A stretch of 64,000 nucleotides of DNA from Plantago ovata (taxonomy: Eukaryota > Streptophyta > Magnoliopsida > Lamiales > Plantaginaceae), in the NCBI GenBank assembly GCA_028274465.1, contig CM051455.1, positions 109,180,261 through 109,244,260 on the forward strand, read 5' to 3'. Below, one piece after another: positions 9,303-19,560 of the stretch (positions within the stretch are counted from its first letter, which is position 1; each line of letters starts with the position of its first letter). The position numbers were made by a program, and so were the translations under genes. Below the pieces are notes generated by a model that was not told the DNA's origin, did not search any database, and worked only from the letters and a program-made list of their open reading frames with translations.

Positions 9303-11723
9303 ATGTCTTTAGGAGATGCTCCCTTGCTGAAGCTGGAAAATTACGAAAAATGGCGAAACAACATGATGTTACATCTTGAGGCCATTAGTGATGAGATGGT
9401 CACCGTCATTAATGATGGACCTATCAAGATCACCAAGGTTGAAAGGAGTTTCCCTCATAGAACCACTGAAGCTGGAAAGGAAACCATCCAAGGCGAACCA
9501 TCAGATACGGTTGTGCCAAAACCAAGAGAGGAATGGACTTCTGACGAAGCTAAGAGACTCCGTCTCGATGGCCAGGCAAGAAATATCATCATCAGATCAA
9601 CTCCGGATACCATACAGTGCAAACTGTGGGGTGCTAAGACTGCTAAGGAGGCTTGGAAAATGGTTCAAGATCTTTGTGCTGGATCTGACAAGACCAAGGA
9701 AAACAAACTTGAAGTACTTAAGCTGAAGTTTCAAAACTTTAAGCAAGGTGCTAACGAGTCACTGGAAGACTTGGACTTCATATTCACAACACTTGTTAGT
9801 GAAATGGCAGCGCTGGGTGTTGGAAATATTTATTCAGATTCTGAGAAAGTGAAAACTATCATCAGAAGTTTGAATCAAGAATGGATCCATACTCAGAATT
9901 TCTATTATAATCAAGGAATGCCTGACATTACACCAACTGAGTTGTTCTCTCATCTTGCTACTGTCAATTATGAGACAAAGCAAAGAGAAAATGTGTTTGC
10001 TGAAAAATCGCAAAACATTGCTCTTGCTACAAAGCCGTCATCTTTTGAAAAGAAGAATGATAAAGAGCCTGCTGATGAAAATGCTTTAGTTGTTAAAAAC
10101 ATGAAGAAATTCATCAGTAAGGAACTTGAAAGGCGAAAAGCAAAAGAGAAGCTGAAAAAGCATCTTGGTAATAACTACCATAAGTACAAAAATGATACTA
10201 GCTCGCTGAACAAGCAAGCTCAGCAAGCTACATCATCAGAAGAACCAGCAGTTGGAAATGATCTATGTTTTTACTGCAAAAAGCCTGGACACTTCAAAGC
10301 TAATTGCCCTTTGCTGAAAGGCAAATCTTCTGAAAAGAAGAAGAAGTTCAAAAGAGCTTTCATTGCTGAAGAAAAGAAGAAGCTTCAAGCAAAAATCGAT
10401 GCATTGTGCATTGAGACAAGCTCCGAAGACAGTGAGGATGAAAGTTCAGACACCGACGATGAGGAAGCCACTCTAGACGTGGAGATTGGCAAAGAAGTGT
10501 GTGGGATAGCTATGCAAGGTTATCCAGATGTGTCGAACTACGAATTCTGCCTCATGGCCGGTCAGGTAAATAATTCTACCTCTGACTCTGATTCAGAAAG
10601 TGAAGACGAGATTGATCTTGACAAAATTCAAGGAGAAATCGAAAGATTTGAGAAAACTCTCAGCAAACAGCAAGAAAAACTTCAATTTGCTGAAACTCTG
10701 ACCAAGCAAACTACTGAAAAGTACGCTTTGCTGAAGGAAGAGACAGAAGAAAAGGATGCTGAAATAAGGCGTCTTAAGAAATTGATTGCTGAGGCTGCAG
10801 AGAAAAATTCTGAAATGGCATTAGAACTGGAAGAGTATCAGTCCTCAATTCTAAAGTTACTTGCTGAAATTCAAGAAATGAAAAAGATGAAAATCAATTT
10901 CAAATCCTATGTGGAAGCAAGTAATACGCTGACTGAACTAAACTCTTATTTGAGAGATCCATCTCAGAAAGAAGGTTTAGGAGCAACGTGTGAAGGTGAT
11001 AACGTAGAAATCTTGAGAAAAGATAAATCACCAATCTCCTTTGTACGTGCTACTGATAGTAGTCCACCAGTGATCTATCAGTTTGGTCAAACTAAGATTG
11101 CTGAAACATGCAATCAAGTACCTATGACCATAAAGCCCGCTGTTGCTACTCAAAGTAACAAGACTTTAAAAGGAAAACAGGGTGCTGTGAAGCAAACTGG
11201 AAAGAAAAAGAATGCCGTGAAGCATTCCGCCAAACAAGTTGCTGAAAAGCAAGTTGTTAAGTCTAAAGGCAAGATTACCAAAAGTAATCAGAAGTCCTTT
11301 GCTGACAAACCTGAATCAAGTAAGGTTGCTGATGCTAAAGCTCAGCATTCTCCAAAGAGTGGACTCGGTTTCAAAACCAAGCAAAGTCAACTCTTTCATG
11401 AGTATAAGCAAAGTCAGCAAAGATACTTCAAAGAGATGAAGAAAACCAAGCCTAAGAGTTTTGAAAAGACTCCCAATGCTAGGACTAGAAGGAACCTTGC
11501 TAGAAAAGAACTTATTGAAAAGTATGTTCAGCAAAAAGGTCAACAGAGCAAGACACCACATCAGAAAGTGGATTTGACCAGCACGAGTCAAAAGTCTTTC
11601 AGCTCAAAACCTCCTAGTTCCTCAGCAAGTAGAAAACAAGTCAAAGTTGAAAAACTTCAGACTTGGGTTTCCACTGGACGCATTCTTGAACATGTTAATG
11701 GACATCCATCATTGGATAATTAA
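9303..11723 (+). CDS. Copia B gag, intact 806 codons
   Basis: The ATG at 9303 starts MSLGDAPLLKLENYEKWR, the usual copia gag N-terminus (DUF4219-like). A UBN2-type gag domain follows at about residues 110-235 (TAKEAWKMVQDLCAGSDKTK). A CX2CX4HX4C knuckle (CFYCKKPGHFKANC) lies at about 321-334, an acidic serine stretch at 375-400, a long heptad-like coiled coil at about 434-542, and a lysine-rich tail to 806. It should form the particle shell and bind RNA. The frame ends 6 bp before the pol frame begins, in a different frame. A pyrimidine run ending in GTGCAG at 11739-11744 could be a splice acceptor for pol expression (inference). It is the only uninterrupted long ORF in the window. Confidence 0.9.
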   Translation: MSLGDAPLLKLENYEKWRNNMMLHLEAISDEMVTVINDGPIKITKVERSFPHRTTEAGKETIQGEPSDTVVPKPREEWTSDEAKRLRLDGQARNIIIRSTPDTIQCKLWGAKTAKEAWKMVQDLCAGSDKTKENKLEVLKLKFQNFKQGANESLEDLDFIFTTLVSEMAALGVGNIYSDSEKVKTIIRSLNQEWIHTQNFYYNQGMPDITPTELFSHLATVNYETKQRENVFAEKSQNIALATKPSSFEKKNDKEPADENALVVKNMKKFISKELERRKAKEKLKKHLGNNYHKYKNDTSSLNKQAQQATSSEEPAVGNDLCFYCKKPGHFKANCPLLKGKSSEKKKKFKRAFIAEEKKKLQAKIDALCIETSSEDSEDESSDTDDEEATLDVEIGKEVCGIAMQGYPDVSNYEFCLMAGQVNNSTSDSDSESEDEIDLDKIQGEIERFEKTLSKQQEKLQFAETLTKQTTEKYALLKEETEEKDAEIRRLKKLIAEAAEKNSEMALELEEYQSSILKLLAEIQEMKKMKINFKSYVEASNTLTELNSYLRDPSQKEGLGATCEGDNVEILRKDKSPISFVRATDSSPPVIYQFGQTKIAETCNQVPMTIKPAVATQSNKTLKGKQGAVKQTGKKKNAVKHSAKQVAEKQVVKSKGKITKSNQKSFADKPESSKVADAKAQHSPKSGLGFKTKQSQLFHEYKQSQQRYFKEMKKTKPKSFEKTPNARTRRNLARKELIEKYVQQKGQQSKTPHQKVDLTSTSQKSFSSKPPSSSASRKQVKVEKLQTWVSTGRILEHVNGHPSLDN

Positions 11724-11728
11724 CTTGT

Positions 11729-13077
11729 TTGCTCTTGATTGTGCAGACTGCAGCCACGGAGACAAACGATGCAATCTGGCACTTTGATAGTGGTTGTGGA
11801 AAGCACATGACGGGCAACAAGAATAACCTTATAAACTATAGACGGTGGTCTAAAGGTCCAACAATAAGGTTTGCTGGTGGAGGCTCCGGATCTACAAAAG
11901 GCTATGGTGATGTGAAGTTGGGATGCATAACAATTTCTGGAGTTCTTTATGTCAAAAATCTTAAGTTTAACCTTTTCAGCATGAGTCAATTTGCTGACAA
12001 AGGATACTCAATCGAAATTAAAAGTGATGAATGTAAACTTGTAGATTTTGAGACTAAAAAGGTTATAATGATTGCAAGAAGATCAGGAGGCTTGTACACC
12101 GTTGATTGGTCTTCAGCAAACGTTGAAAAATGCCTTGTCTCAGATCATGATTGCCTTGCTGAAAAAGCATGGTTATGGCATAAACGAACAAGTCATCTAA
12201 ACTTCAAGACGCTGAATAAGCTGTCTAAAAAGGCACTTGTAGTTGGATTACCTAGGGTTACTTTTAAGAAGGATGGTGTTTGCAATGCATGTCAGCAAGG
12301 AAAGCAAACCAAATCTTCTTTCAAGAACAAGGCAGTACCGTCAACTACAAACCTTTACAACTCTTACACATGGACTTGTTTGAATCTTCTTCAATAAGCT
12401 ATGCTGGTAAGAAGTATGGTCTAGTCGTGGTAGATGACTATTCAAGATTCACTTGGGTAGTATTCATCAAACACAAATCTGAAACCAAGACTGAAATACC
12501 TAACTTGCTGAATAAGCTTGAAGTCATGAAAAATGACAAGGTAAGAGTCATAAGGACAGACCATGGTACTGAGTTTGTAAACCAGTACATAACTGAATAT
12601 TGTACCTCCAAAGGTATTCAACATCAGTTATCCTCAGTAAGGACACCACAGCAAAATGGTGTTGCTGAACGGAAGAATTGTACCCTGAAAGAAGCCGCAA
12701 GAACAATGCTTGCTGACACTGAGATAAGTGAGGCTTACTGGGTTGAAGCGATTAATACCGCCTGCTATACTCAGAATAGATGTTTGATTACTAAGGAATA
12801 CAACAAAACTCCTTATGAATTGTTTGTTGGAAGACCTCCTAACATCACTCATCTAAGAGTATTTGGTTGCAAGTGTTTCGTTCTTAACAATGGTAGAGAA
12901 TACCTAAGAACATTTCAACCAAAGGCAGACGAAGCGATATTTCTTGGCTACTCCTTGCATAGTAAAGCTTACAGAGTTTACAACAAAAAGGCACAAAAGA
13001 TTGAAGAATCTGTGCATGTTGTATTCTACGAAAGACACAAGGTGTGCCTGCTGAAGAAGAAATATCAGAATGTATGA
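11729..13077 (+). pseudogene. Copia B protease and integrase, one frameshift
   Basis: The first frame (11729-12397) carries the retropepsin with active site IWHFDSGCGKHMTGN, the GAG_pre-integrase segment (AWLWHKRTSHLNFKTLNKL) and the Cys pair CNACQQGK of the integrase zinc finger. Near 12360-12390 the frame shifts; the second frame (open over 12280-13077) holds the integrase core with HMDLF, VIRTDHGTEF and PQQNGVAERKN, supplying the D, D, E catalytic residues. Protease processes the polyprotein; integrase inserts cDNA in the nucleus. No ATG precedes the protease, as expected for a pol expressed from the gag transcript. The single frameshift makes this copy defective. Confidence 0.88.
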
Positions 13078-13715
13078 AAAAGCTAATCATACATGAGCAA
13101 AGAACTGAGTCTGATGCTAGGCAAATCAAGTCAATTGAACTAAATGATGATTCTGACAATGATTCTCCTTCCCCGAGTCATGACAAGATAAATATAGTTC
13201 ACGACAAAGAATTTCCAGCAAAAGATGCGGTTGCTCCGGAAGTTGCTGAAATTACGCAATCTCTAGTGCCTGCTGATGAAATATCTCAACCCAGCAATGT
13301 TGAGCAAGCAGTTGCTGACGATCAAATCTCAGCAGAGACACAAATTCCCAGTAGTACTGAACAAGTACATACTGAAGAGTCACATGCTGATAAGCAAACA
13401 TATCCTGATCCAACAAACAAGAAACCTGTTAATAAATGGATTAGAGATCATCCCTCTACGGATATGATTGGCGATATTAACAAACGCCAAGTGACTAGAT
13501 CCAAAGCTACTCAAGGACTTGCTGAAGAAGCAACTGTCGTAGAAGTAGAATCTTTATTCTCTTGCTTTGTTTCAGAAATTGAACCTAAAACCATAGAAGA
13601 AGCTTGAAGCATTCTGAATGGATAAAGGCAATGCAAGAAGAATTGGATCAATTTGAAAGAACAACGTCTGGAAACTTGTGCCACTTGCTGAAAATAAGAA
13701 AGCTATTGGTACAAA
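13078..13715 (+). pseudogene. Copia B integrase C-terminal/RT linker region
   Basis: The frame 13044-13607 overlaps the end of the integrase frame. It is an acidic, low-complexity linker rich in Ala-Glu, Gln and Ser, ending with HPSTDMIGDINKRQVTRSKA, which resembles the segment that precedes RT in copia polyproteins. The frame stops at 13605-13607; residual RT N-terminal sequence follows in other frames up to 13715. No enzymatic motif lies here. Confidence 0.65.
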
Positions 13716-14243
13716 GTGGGTGTTCAGAACAAGCTGAGCGAGTCTGGTGAAGTAACAAGAAACAAAGCACGCTTAGTTGCTCAAGGTTACTGTCAGACTG
13801 AAGGATTGGACTATGATGAGTCTTACGCTCCAGTTGCAAGATTGGATGCAATTAGGCTTTTCTTGGCCTTTGCTGCTCACAATGACTTCATTGTTTACCA
13901 AATGGATGTTAAGAGTGCATTCTTAAATGGTGAACTTGCTGAAGAAGTCTACCTAGAACAACCCCCTGGCTTTGAACTTCCCTCAGAAACCAAGATGGTA
14001 TATAAGCTTCAGAAAGCTGTATATGGTCTAAAGCAAGCACCAAGAGCATGGTATGATACCTTAGCTAAGTTCTTGCTGGAAAATGGTTTCATGAAAGGTG
14101 AAGTTGACAAAACTCTTTTTACCATGAACCATGATGGTAAATTAATCTTAGTTCAAATTTATGTGGATGACATAATTTTTGGATCTAAGGACAAGCAACT
14201 TTGTGATGATTTTGCCAAACTCATGACAATAAGTTTGAAATGA
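13716..14243 (+). pseudogene. Copia B reverse transcriptase
   Basis: The open frame shows the copia RT motifs in order: [46 protein letters not shown] with the first catalytic Asp, [14 protein letters not shown], and [10 protein letters not shown] with the catalytic YVDD pair. The upstream start of the domain is in another frame, and the frame ends at 14243 before the RNase H connection, so frameshifts flank it. All three catalytic Asp codons remain intact. Confidence 0.9.
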
Positions 14244-15103
14244 GTATGATGGGAAAATTGAATTATTTCCTAGGGTTGCAAGTCAAGCAACTCAAAGATG
14301 GAATATTCATAAATCAAGCAAAGTATGCGAAAGAAATGCTCATAAAGTTTAGGATCAAAGAGGATGAAAAACCTGAAAAGATCCCTATGAGTGTTGGTAC
14401 CAAATTGGGCTATACTAAAGAGGACAAAAGTGTTGAAGAACACAAGTATAGGAAGCTCATTGGTTCCTTGTTGTATTTAACAGCAAGTAGACCTGACATT
14501 CAGTATGCTGTTTGTGTGTGTGCAAGATTCCAATCGGATCCAAGAGAATCACACTACAAAAGGCAATTAAAATACTGAAATATGTTAAAGTACAGTCAAT
14601 GTTGGATTATGGTATCCAAAAGATTCTGGACTTGAATTGGTTGGCTATTCTGATGCTGATCATGGTGGATCAACTCTTGATAGAAAAAGTACCTCTGGAA
14701 CTTGTCAGTTTTTGGGTACTAGATTAATATCATGGTTCAGCAAGAAGCAAACGTGTGTCGCCAATTCATCTACTGAATCTGAATACATGCAGCTGGTTGT
14801 TGCACAGCTCAAATCCTATGGATTCAGCAACAATTAAGAGATTATGGTATTTCTGCAAAGAAAACACCAATCTTTTGTGATAATACAAGTGCTATTGCAA
14901 TTACGCAAAATCCTAAGTTTCACTCTAGGACCAAGCACATTGATATTAGACATCATTTCATTAGAGATCATGTGGAAAAAGGTGATATTGAGGTTGTGAA
15001 AGTAGGTACTGAAGATCAGCTTGCTGACATCTTTACCAAGCCCCTACCGGATAATAGGTTCGCAATGCTAAGGTACCTTGGATTGATTGAACTACCTCAA
15101 TAA
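14240..15103 (+). pseudogene. Copia B connection and RNase H, frameshifted
   Basis: The frame 14240-14578 continues RT (GKLNYFLGLQVKQ, LIGSLLYLTASRPDI). The RNase H part appears in the frame from 14637 (VGYSDADHGG, with a catalytic Asp, and SSTESEYM) and, after another break near 14815-14837, in the frame ending at 15103 (FCDNTSAIAI, HIDIRHHFIRDHV, QLADIFTKPL). At least three frame changes exist. The domain would remove the RNA strand during cDNA synthesis. The TAA at 15101-15103 is the natural end of pol. Confidence 0.85.
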
Positions 15104-15765
15104 AGGATACACTTGGCAGAATGCTGAAACAGGTATTCAGCAAGCCAAAGTATTCCTGTCCAAAGACCAAGTCACTGATTTCTTCTAAGAAATGATAAGT
15201 CACAACATGATTGCTGAAACAGGCATTCAGCAAGTAATTCCTTCAAAACAGGTATTTGTTAGGAAACTTGATCACTTGCTGAGACAGAACTCAGTAAGTG
15301 AAAGAACTAAGGATTGCTGAGACGGGTTAGACAATCAAAAGATACTGAAACAGGTATTCAAGTATCAAAGGAATTTTCTGAAACGGAATTCAGAAAAGAG
15401 CAAAACAATCTCATCTCTCAGATTTTACCAAAGGATGTCTCAAATTGCAAAAAGAATTTACTGATACGGAAATCAGAAATCTTTAAACTTAGAAAAAATG
15501 AGATATCTAAGTAAGGGGGAACTTTCAGCAAGTAGCTAGATTGTTAATTCAAACTCGCTGAAAAGATTCTTGTCTATTTCAGCAAGCAATCTATCCCTTA
15601 TTACTCGGTAAAATCAATTTGTGACGTTAAGCTGGCACAGATAAACTCGCAATAATCATGACATGAAATTCAAATCGTGGCCATTGATTAAAAGGAGTTA
15701 TTAATCTAACGGCTAACAAAACAAAGAGAGAGAGTGCTCTGACGGTTTTTAGTTAGTGGGCCACC
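15104..15765 (+). repeat. Copia B 3' region with inverted-repeat array
   Basis: No ORF of note is present. Between 15121 and 15480 seven imperfect hairpins of the form (TTG)CTGAAAC-A/G-GG-ATTCAG(CAA) occur, starting near 15123, 15211, 15276, 15314, 15344, 15377 and 15460. A purine run AAGGGGGAA at 15513-15521 could be a polypurine tract; its GGGGGAACTT also occurs in the 5' LTR near 8640. The remaining 240 bp up to the gap contain no LTR start. Confidence 0.6.
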
Positions 15766-15865
15766 NNNNNNNNNNNNNNNNNNNNNNNNNNNNNNNNNNN
15801 NNNNNNNNNNNNNNNNNNNNNNNNNNNNNNNNNNNNNNNNNNNNNNNNNNNNNNNNNNNNNNNNN
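15766..15865. other. Assembly gap (100 N)
   Basis: A run of exactly 100 N is the usual placeholder for a gap of unknown size. By comparison with the surrounding elements it should hide the copia B 3' LTR (about 1.7 kb), the internal 3' part of G2 and about 1.2 kb of the G2 3' LTR. Confidence 0.95.
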
Positions 15866-16034
15866 AAACATTTGAACTCGTTGACTGAAATTACTAGCAA
15901 AAACCTCAAGCAAAGCCACGTTAGGTCCCAAGAGAACGACACTCGGGTCAACTTGCCATTGCACTCTAGTTTGTGTAGTGATAAGTGTTCTTAGGCTTTT
16001 AAACAAATTTAATTGGTGAAAAACGACATCATCA
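15866..16034 (+). repeat. G2 3' LTR, terminal 169 bp
   Basis: It matches 4839-5008 almost exactly (one base missing, a few substitutions) and ends CATCATCA before the duplication ATCAC at 16035-16039. Confidence 0.93.
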
Positions 16035-17630
16035 ATCACTGGATTCAAGCAGGACTATGATGAGCCATCTACACCGCGTTTGAGAGATTCCAAGATCTCA
16101 CGAACAAGTGCCCTCACCATGGTTTTGAACTTTCTGACCTAGTCCAACACTTCTACAATGGACTAACCTTCGAGAACCAACAAGTGGTGAATTTCCAATG
16201 CCGAGGCAATATTTGGGAGGAAACCACAGAAGCCGTCTGGGCAGTTTTCGAAAGGCTTGCTAAGGGTTCGCAGTTCAAGGACCCAAGAGCAATGGTTATG
16301 AGACGTGGACCTGAAGCTCCACCGACTCAAGAAGCCCCTATGTATAGGGGAATGGGGATCAATTCGAGTGCGTTACCAACGAATTGAAGCAAGTCCTCAA
16401 GAGCGCCACCGTAACAACTGTTTCGAACAAAGTATGCCGAATATGTAAGACTATGGGCATGGGGCTCATATGTGTAGATCGGAGCTGGCATACGATGATG
16501 GCAACTGGGCTCGAGGAGGCAAAGAAGAAGCCTTTGCTACGGAGTTTGGCACTCAAGAAGTTAGCTACGGACAAGACGGTAGGAATCCTCGAGGTGGATT
16601 TTGGAGAAGAGGATACCGTAACAATCAAGGATATGCACCGGCTAACCAAACTTATGGACCTAACCAAGACCGTAGTAGGCTAAACTATGGTAATGATCAC
16701 TGCGAAAACCCCGCTCCGAAAGAGCCACCGAAGTCGAAGTCGGCTCAACTGATGGATAACTTGCAGAAGATGGTTGATCACACACAAAGTTTTCTCAAAC
16801 GTTATGAAGAAGATTCAGAGAAGACTAGGGCAAGGCTTGATAGGTTGGAAGAGAGCACTAGGCTTTCCCATCAGAAGATGCAAGAGTTGATCGACCGAGG
16901 AGCAAGTAGGGAACAAGGCAAACTGCCTAGCAACACTGTAAAGTCGAATGCCATTACATTGGCTGGTGATGTACCTGACGAAATGACCATCAAGAAGATT
17001 GTTAGGTGCGAGTGTTGCATGAAGGAAGAACTTCTACAGGATGAGGAAGAAGAGAAGGACCTCGATTCTGACGCAAGTGATGAGGAGCAAGAGGATCCCG
17101 AACCACTCCCTAAAAGTTTCGATGTTAAGGTAGGGATTGGTGAGCTTGAAGATGTCCGTGCCACACTAGACACAGGATCCTACTCAAACATAATCCCTTT
17201 GAATGTGTTTGAAAAGAGCAACCTTGGAAAACTATCTGAGCAAAGGGCTATTGTGCAACTGGCGGATGGATCCTTTATGAGACCCGAGGGCGTTGTGAAA
17301 AATGTGTTGGTCAAGATTGGTGAAGCATCTATATACACCCATTTTGTAGTTATGCCGGCATCTGCACCTGGGATGGGGGATGTCATATTCTTAGGGCAAA
17401 CGTTCTTGACTAAACTACGCTCCGTGATGGACATCTACCAAAGAACTTGCACCATCGAAGTAGATGGCAAGCAACACGTGTTGCGAGCCATACCAGATCC
17501 ACCTGAACCGCCTGATATTACTACTCACTATTGTGGTCTTGCAGCCTATATTCTTTCTTATTCACAGGTTCGTGGCATGAAGAGGAGATCAATGAAGGGG
17601 AAGCCTAGTACCCGCAAAATGAAAAGATAG
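16035..17630 (+). pseudogene. G1 gag (second part) and protease
   Basis: After the ATCAC duplication the G1 gag continues. A one-base loss near 16065 (compare 55946-55960 in G5) shifts the frame; the gag core is then readable in the frame 16184-16387 (QCRGNIWEETTEAVW) and earlier. A CX2CX4HX4C zinc knuckle near 16430-16475 is broken by another frameshift. The frame 16470-17630 is open: a Gly/Asn/Arg-rich linker, coiled-coil-like stretch, RGASREQGK, an acidic stretch, and a retropepsin with VRATLDTGSYSNIIPLNVF. The last residues are basic, with TAG at 17628-17630. No RT follows. Confidence 0.88.
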
Positions 17631-17674
17631 GCGCAGACAGGAGTTGAGTCAAAGACTTTAAACAATGACGCTAT

Positions 17675-17690
17675 CCGGGAGGCAACCCGG
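17675..17690 (+). other. Post-gag stem-loop of G1
   Basis: CCGGG-AGGCAA-CCCGG lies 44 nt after the gag-protease stop. G5 has the same hairpin at the same distance, and G4 has CTCGGG-AGGCAA-CCCGAG, with a compensating pair change and the same loop. Confidence 0.75.
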
Positions 17691-17714
17691 AATTTTTATC
17701 GCTTTCTTTACTGC

Positions 17715-19560
17715 TTTTCTGCATGCATTCATTCCTGAACTATTTGCTTCTCGTATGCGAATTTGTTCATGTCTGTGTCGTATGTGCTTTTGTTTGAGTG
17801 AGATTCTTCGAGTGGTTTTTTGAAAAATTGGTTTCGAGGATTGAAACCGCATTTTCTGACGACAGGAACCGTCTCCCCGCATCGGGGAGCACGGGGCGAA
17901 CCGCCCCACGTGGGGGGCGAACCGCCCCATGGCTCCAGAGGTTCAAAAATGCGGATTTCTTCCCCAATTCCTCATTCTCTTCAAATTTCATCATTCCACC
18001 TTCCCCAAAACCGAATTTCGCGATTTCAACTTCAAATCTTCATAACTTCTTCAATTCTTGACCAAATTTAGTGTTCTTTAGCTTAAATCGAAGCCTATTA
18101 CATGATCTATCATCCCATCCGAACAGATTTTGTCCTAATGCATTAGATTTCCAGATCTGAGGTATCATTCTAAGAACCCTAATTTTCGAATTTGGGGGTT
18201 TTCTAATTTGAGCTTCAATTATGCTTATTTGATGCATGGGTATGTTATTTGTGTGATTAGACATGTTATTTACTATCAATTGCATGCTCAATTTTGCTTG
18301 AATTGTTGATTTGGGTATTTTTCTACTAGATGATATATCTTGTTATGCAATATGTCTTTATCTCTGATTTCTAGCATATGGTTGTGTTTATTGATGTAAT
18401 GTTGGTAGATTTGACGATAGAATGCTTAATTGTTGAGTATGAGGATTTATGATGGTAGAATTTTTCGCTACTATGGTATGAATTGAGCCTTGTTATCTAG
18501 GATATTGGTTGTCTAGTAAGAGCATTATGAGATGTATTGCATGTAGTAGTTACATTGGTATGTTGCATGATGAAGAAGCTAGGCTAGACATTATGGTTTG
18601 GGGAGCTTGATTGTTGATTTTATCACTTGTGTGTTTCGCTTTTACACTAGCATATATTTGAGTCAGTTTTGTGTCATACGAGGTACTAACTGCTGTTTGT
18701 AGGAACCATACCAAGGGAAAGGAGCATTCCCGTATGATTGCTGTGAAGAACCATGTCAAGGAAGGTGACCTCGTTAGATGTGCGTTCGAGCCAAGGGGTT
18801 TTGCAACAACGTCGTGGATTATCCAAGAGGAGGAGCTAGAGTACACCTGGAGTAAGGACTCCTATGCCTATTCATGCACCACCGAAGGGACATAAACCAT
18901 TATTACGTCAGCACTCCATCACAAGGACTGCAAAGTTCGAATGAACTGGAAGGCACCGGAACAGTCTACCCGCGACCGATTCAATCTTGAGTCCGCAGTT
19001 GCTAGAAGGTTCCGAAGCGCTAGCTTGGTTCCAAAACATAATGACATGGGTGCCCAGTCCCTCGTTAGGGCAACCCTTATCTGCCTCTAAAGGGAGCATC
19101 ATATAGACATCGGTCGGATCAACAGTAGAGAATGTGGTCGACATTGGAAAAAATGGTAGAAGACCTCTGAGTATCCGAGCAGCTTACTGAAACCTTCTCG
19201 TGGTGTAAAACGTTGGAGGGGGAGGTCCTGATACCACTGCCCTTTCCCCTTCAACGGTTCACATCCCATTGGAGGGCTTCAGGATGGAGGATTCCATAAC
19301 AGAGGCGGCCAATCTTGAAGATTCCCTTCGACACTGCAACTCCATTAGTGATGATGTGCGTGACAGTAGTGACAATGAAGGCCATACGGGCAATGATGAT
19401 ACCAATGGAGGAGTTGTTCCTGTCCGGCCTACGATTGAAACTACCACGCATACCAGAAGACCTTATGACACTCTATTAAACTCCCAAAGCAGGCCCAATA
19501 ACTCACAAGCAGCATACTCAGCCGACCGATGCCAAACCATGGGGTAACATCTAGTATCAC
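17715..19560 (+). other. G1-specific 1.85-kb module with intron-like segment
   Basis: This block follows the gag hairpin in G1 but is absent from the matching place in G5. It begins near two GGGGCGAACCGCCCC copies (17892-17929), continues with T-rich sequence, and has a possible donor (GAGGTATC, 18159-18166) and acceptor (TACTAAC at 18684-18690, then TGCTGTTTGTAG ending 18702). After the acceptor an open stretch to 18895 encodes NHTKGKEHSRMIAVKNHVKEG, not recognised. A second open stretch, 19269-19547, is acidic and also not recognised; its end matches the end of the G3 reading frame at 27504. Possible origins are a captured host-gene piece or the remains of an env-like region. Confidence 0.45.

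Larger units (their letters stand above)
7508..15765 (+). mobile_element. Copia B: long Ty1/copia element (SIRE/Maximus-like), 3' end in gap
   Basis: The 5' LTR (7508-9190), tRNA-Met PBS, an intact long gag, frameshifted protease, integrase, reverse transcriptase and RNase H, and a 660-bp 3' region are present in order. The 3' LTR must lie in the N gap. The left flank offers GGAGG as candidate duplication. A long LTR, an 800-residue gag with a coiled-coil and basic tail, and the RT/RH sequence suggest the SIRE/Maximus group; this is inference. The whole element is saturated with TTGCTGA and its complement. Confidence 0.85.
3605..16034 (+). mobile_element. G2: Athila-like Ty3/gypsy element, family 2, nested in G1 gag
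   Basis: It is bounded by TGATGAACG at 3605 and CATCATCA at 16034, flanked by ATCAC at 3600-3604 and 16035-16039. The 5' LTR is complete; only the last 169 bp of the 3' LTR are present because of the assembly gap. The inside holds a tRNA-Asp-like PBS, a broken gag-protease gene and copia B inserted 51 bp after the gag stop. The part between copia B and the 3' LTR is missing, so absence of pol cannot be shown for this copy; the relative G4 shows none in the part visible. Confidence 0.9.

Noticed and set aside
9303-11723. Copia B gag as a host coiled-coil protein gene
   Set aside because: PBS and LTR upstream, CCHC knuckle and UBN2-type domain, and copia pol directly downstream show it is gag.
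15121-15480. CRISPR-like array of short repeats
   Set aside because: Repeats are degenerate, irregularly spaced and inside a plant retrotransposon; no cas genes, eukaryotic context.
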